Assembly: GCF_012726295.1 (NCBI RefSeq)
Contig: NZ_JABAOB010000008.1
Coordinates: forward strand, 248,001-312,000
DNA from: Chitinophaga sp. Ak27
Lineage (GTDB): Bacteria > Bacteroidota > Bacteroidia > Chitinophagales > Chitinophagaceae
Reading direction: 5' to 3'
DNA: 64,000 bases
Each line of letters starts with the position of its first letter. Position 1 is the first letter of the stretch. The notes below the pieces were generated by a model. That model did not search any database, was not told the DNA's origin, and was given only the letters and a program-made list of their open reading frames with translations. Made by a program: the position numbers and the translations under genes. Shown piece after piece: positions 61,713 to 64,000 of the stretch.

Positions 61713-63248
61713 ATGTTTAACAACACTATGTATCTCTTTTTATTTGCGCTGCTGACGGGTGCCTGCAGTAAAAGCGGCTCACCAGTACCGGAACCGGTAC
61801 TGGCCGGCACACACACTTACTATGTAGCTACCGGCGGCAACGACGCTGCCAGCGGATCATTGAACGCTCCTATGCGCACCATCAATGCTGCCTTATTGAA
61901 AGCCATTCCTGGCGACAGCGTTATTGTAAGGGCCGGTAATTATTACGAGAAGGTGACCTTTCCTCAATCCGGGCGGCTCGATAAATTAATTACACTCAAG
62001 GCTTATGCCGGTGAAAAAGCAGTAATTGACGGCACCGGGTTATCGGTAAGTGGGAAAGAATCGCTGGTAACGATTAGCCGTGCCAGTTACGTGGTATTGG
62101 AAGGATTTGATATCTGCAACCTGAAAAGCAGTGCGCCAGGGGCCAACGTTAATGGGATCACAGCTGATGCAGGTTCCAGCAATATTATCATCCGTAATAA
62201 CCGCATTTATAACATTGAACACAATGCCGCTCCTGCCGATGGCAGAAGTGGGCACGGTATTGAAATCATTGGTAATACGGTTGATGTAATGAAAAATATC
62301 CTGGTGGAAAACAATGTGATCCATGATACAAAAACAGGCTACAGCGAAAATCTGACCATCAACGGGTATGTTGACGGATTTACCATTCGCGGTAATACCA
62401 TCTATAACACAGAGAACATTGGAATCGATGCCGCCGGTGGATATGCGGCCAACAGCAACCCTGCGTTCAATTATGCCCGCAACGGTGTGATCAGCGACAA
62501 CGAATTATATAACATCGATATGACCCGCGGCCCTATTGGAGGCATACACGGCCATGGAGCAATTGCTATTTATGTAGATGGCGCGCGGAATATTACCGTG
62601 GAAAGAAACCGCATACATGAAGCAGACCGTGGTATAGGCATTGTGAGTGAAAATGATGCATATCCTACCCGCGACTGTATTGTCAGAAATAATTTTGTAT
62701 TTAACTGCTGGAGAACCGGCATTTACCTGGGTGGTTACCTGGGATATACTTCCGGTGGCACCCGTAACTGTTATGTAGTAAATAATACCCTGTTCATGAA
62801 TAACCGCGAGCCAGGTGCATTTGGGGAAATAGAAGGAGAAATCCGGCTGACAGAGCAATGCTTCGACAACATTATTAAGAACAACATCGTATATGCGAGG
62901 CCGGTAGATGTATTTGTGCATAAGTATACCAACACAGGATCTGGCAACGTAATAGACAATAATCTCTTTTATACTACCGGTACACCGCAATGGATCTGGG
63001 GCAGCACCAATGGTCCTGCTATAACTGATTTTAATGTGTGGAAGACTACTTCCGGCGTAGATGCGGCCTCTGTTTATGGAGCAGATCCGCTATTGGTCAG
63101 CACCACTATGCCCGATCTGCATATTACTGCCAACTCCCCCGCAAAAAATACCGGCGTAGTGATTTCAGAAGCGGTGAATGGAAGCCTGGATATTGATGGT
63201 AAGGCCAGGATTGTGAACAACCTGATTAGCAAAGGTGCACAGCAATAA
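61713..63248 (+). CDS. Right-handed parallel beta-helix lipoprotein
   Basis: 511 residues from the ATG at 61713; lipobox TGAC (Cys18). The frame from TTG at 61689 runs through the terminator stem and is rejected. THTYYVATGGNDAASGSLNAPMRTINAAL is the DUF1565-type entry to a parallel beta-helix, and coils repeat with NNRIYNIE, NNVIHDT, GNTIYNT, NRIHEAD, NNFVFNC and NNTLFM. Such proteins include polysaccharide lyases (PL9-like) and binding proteins. I cannot point to a certain catalytic Lys/Asp set, so lyase activity is possible only. It is the only enzyme candidate of this SusCD locus. Confidence 0.82.
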   Translation: MFNNTMYLFLFALLTGACSKSGSPVPEPVLAGTHTYYVATGGNDAASGSLNAPMRTINAALLKAIPGDSVIVRAGNYYEKVTFPQSGRLDKLITLKAYAGEKAVIDGTGLSVSGKESLVTISRASYVVLEGFDICNLKSSAPGANVNGITADAGSSNIIIRNNRIYNIEHNAAPADGRSGHGIEIIGNTVDVMKNILVENNVIHDTKTGYSENLTINGYVDGFTIRGNTIYNTENIGIDAAGGYAANSNPAFNYARNGVISDNELYNIDMTRGPIGGIHGHGAIAIYVDGARNITVERNRIHEADRGIGIVSENDAYPTRDCIVRNNFVFNCWRTGIYLGGYLGYTSGGTRNCYVVNNTLFMNNREPGAFGEIEGEIRLTEQCFDNIIKNNIVYARPVDVFVHKYTNTGSGNVIDNNLFYTTGTPQWIWGSTNGPAITDFNVWKTTSGVDAASVYGADPLLVSTTMPDLHITANSPAKNTGVVISEAVNGSLDIDGKARIVNNLISKGAQQ

Positions 63249-63622
63249 ATCATCATAAACCCCTAAGAAGATAAAGGGCTGGCCGTTGTACGTGGCCGGC
63301 CTTTTTCTTTTGCAGGCTCCGGCATTGCATGACAAATATCCCGCTTTTACGTGATTGTTGGTATGGGGTTCTTAATGTACATTACAATTACCAGAATCTG
63401 TACACCATGGAAATGAAACCCTGTTTAAACGGCAACGTAGCTATATTCTTATTTCCGGTATCAGTAAGGCACTAACAGTTAACAATACGGCAGCAGGCTG
63501 CTGCTGGTAGCGTATACCCCTTTGGGGAAAACTTTTTGGGTATGCTAATAGCCGGATATCCAATTGCTCAAGTCTCGTTTTAGTTGAGTAAACCCGTCCT
63601 TTTTGGGGCGGGTTTATTATTG
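63249..63622. other. Intergenic region with terminators and hairpins
   Basis: 374 bases without a gene. It holds a terminator for the beta-helix gene (63277-63310), a nested hairpin region at 63491-63545 and a convergent hairpin at 63588-63615 (TAAACCCG...CGGGTTTA). A 22-codon ORF from the ATG at 63407 has no recognisable features and is not called. Confidence 0.5.
63277..63310 (+). terminator. Terminator of the second SusCD operon
   Basis: GGCTGGCC and GGCCGGCC form an 8-bp stem (one wobble) around a 9-base loop, followed by TTTTTCTTTT. Confidence 0.8.
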
Positions 63623-64000
63623 TCAGGTAACTGCCAGCAGGAATTCTTCTCCGGTAATAGGGCGTAAGTCATCTGATCTGCCGGTAAAGTATTGTTCGGT
63701 GATATTTTCGGTGTTAACGATTTCCACATGTTTAAATCCAGCGCTGCGGGCTGCCGCGGCGATTTCGCCAGGCGCAAAAAAACTGAGAAAAGGAGTACCT
63801 GCGGCAGCAGCACCTTTTTTAGCGATGTCCAGCAAGGGCCTGTCTGCTTCCGCCAGTAATTCTGATGGTAATAAGAAAGTCATGGCCAGTATGGACCCTT
63901 TGGCAAATTGCGCTACCTGGTGCAGGGTGGCCGCAATCGCTTCCTGGGTAAGATACATACTAACGCCGGTACAGGCTACCACAGCAGGTTGACCGGTATC
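63623..64000 (-). CDS. SAM-dependent methyltransferase, LCMT/TIGR00027-like (5' end outside window)
   Basis: The minus-strand frame is open through the right edge; the GTG at 63982 is internal, since DTGQPAVVACTGVSMYLTQEAI continues upstream of it. The visible 125 residues are the C-terminal half of a class I methyltransferase of the leucine carboxyl methyltransferase-like group: GVSMYLTQEAI, a DxxLP-type strand (SILAMTFLLPSELL), FFAPGEIAAAARSAGF and the ending YFTGRSDDLRPITGEEFLLA. The SAM-binding N-terminus is not in the window, and the substrate is unknown. A GC hairpin just downstream (63588-63615) probably ends it. Confidence 0.8.
   Translation of the reverse strand, partial: DTGQPAVVACTGVSMYLTQEAIAATLHQVAQFAKGSILAMTFLLPSELLAEADRPLLDIAKKGAAAAGTPFLSFFAPGEIAAAARSAGFKHVEIVNTENITEQYFTGRSDDLRPITGEEFLLAVT

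Noticed and set aside
1..64000. CRISPR arrays, tRNA/rRNA genes, insertion sequences, prophage or defence islands
   Set aside because: No phased short repeats, no tRNA-like T-loop motifs in intergenic DNA, and no transposase, integrase, Cas or restriction genes were seen among the translated frames.

Overview
The window reads as a chromosomal segment of a Bacteroidota bacterium, most likely Chitinophagaceae. This rests on two SusC/SusD operons each headed by an ECF sigma factor and a FecR-type anti-sigma factor, PVC-type cytochrome and HmuY-type lipoproteins, almost no Shine-Dalgarno sequences, and promoter-like boxes of the form TAnnTTTG. No rRNA, tRNA, CRISPR array, transposase or phage gene was seen. 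The genome assignment is inference; the gene families are read from the translated sequence.

Layout. 1-4651: C-terminal end of a GH116-like glucosidase, a DUF1543 protein and a very large lipoprotein with propeller, HEAT-like and cytochrome c parts. 4702-15912: thiolase (-), FtsX-type ABC permease (+), P-type cation ATPase plus 2-hydroxyacid dehydrogenase operon (-), GH89 alpha-N-acetylglucosaminidase (+), GT39-like membrane glycosyltransferase (+). 16102-19751: two unrecognised small proteins facing a two-component pair whose regulator is a receiver-Crp fusion. 19946-24483: pirin (-), then a TonB receptor-HmuY-DUF6607 operon probably for heme.

24858-30656 is a complete urease operon, ureABCEFGD followed by a NicO/UreH-type nickel permease, preceded by a structured leader. 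30805-32785 holds a catalytically dead Nudix regulator, a 2-oxoglutarate/Fe(II) oxygenase and a PPP-type phosphoesterase. 32804-36540 holds a surface protein with a coiled-coil tail and a TonB-dependent receptor (-). 36677-39353 is a LytTR two-component system divergent from a membrane fatty acid desaturase, with a 21-bp-phased direct repeat between them that fits a LytTR site. 39463-41432 is an ABC1 kinase plus TetR operon, separated from the desaturase by a very large inverted repeat.

42003-44022 is an rtcB-prfH pair (RNA ligase plus release factor H), a proposed ribosome repair module, with an unusual 370-base leader. 44097-52836 and 53135-63248 are two successive sigma-FecR-SusC-SusD operons. 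Neither contains a recognisable glycoside hydrolase. The first ends in a PKD lipoprotein and a DUF5009-type membrane acyltransferase, the second in an IPT/NHL lipoprotein and a right-handed beta-helix lipoprotein. The right edge cuts a methyltransferase gene on the minus strand.

The most promising places for new biology are the rtcB-prfH module and its leader, the LytTR-desaturase control region, the dead-Nudix operon and the urease leader.
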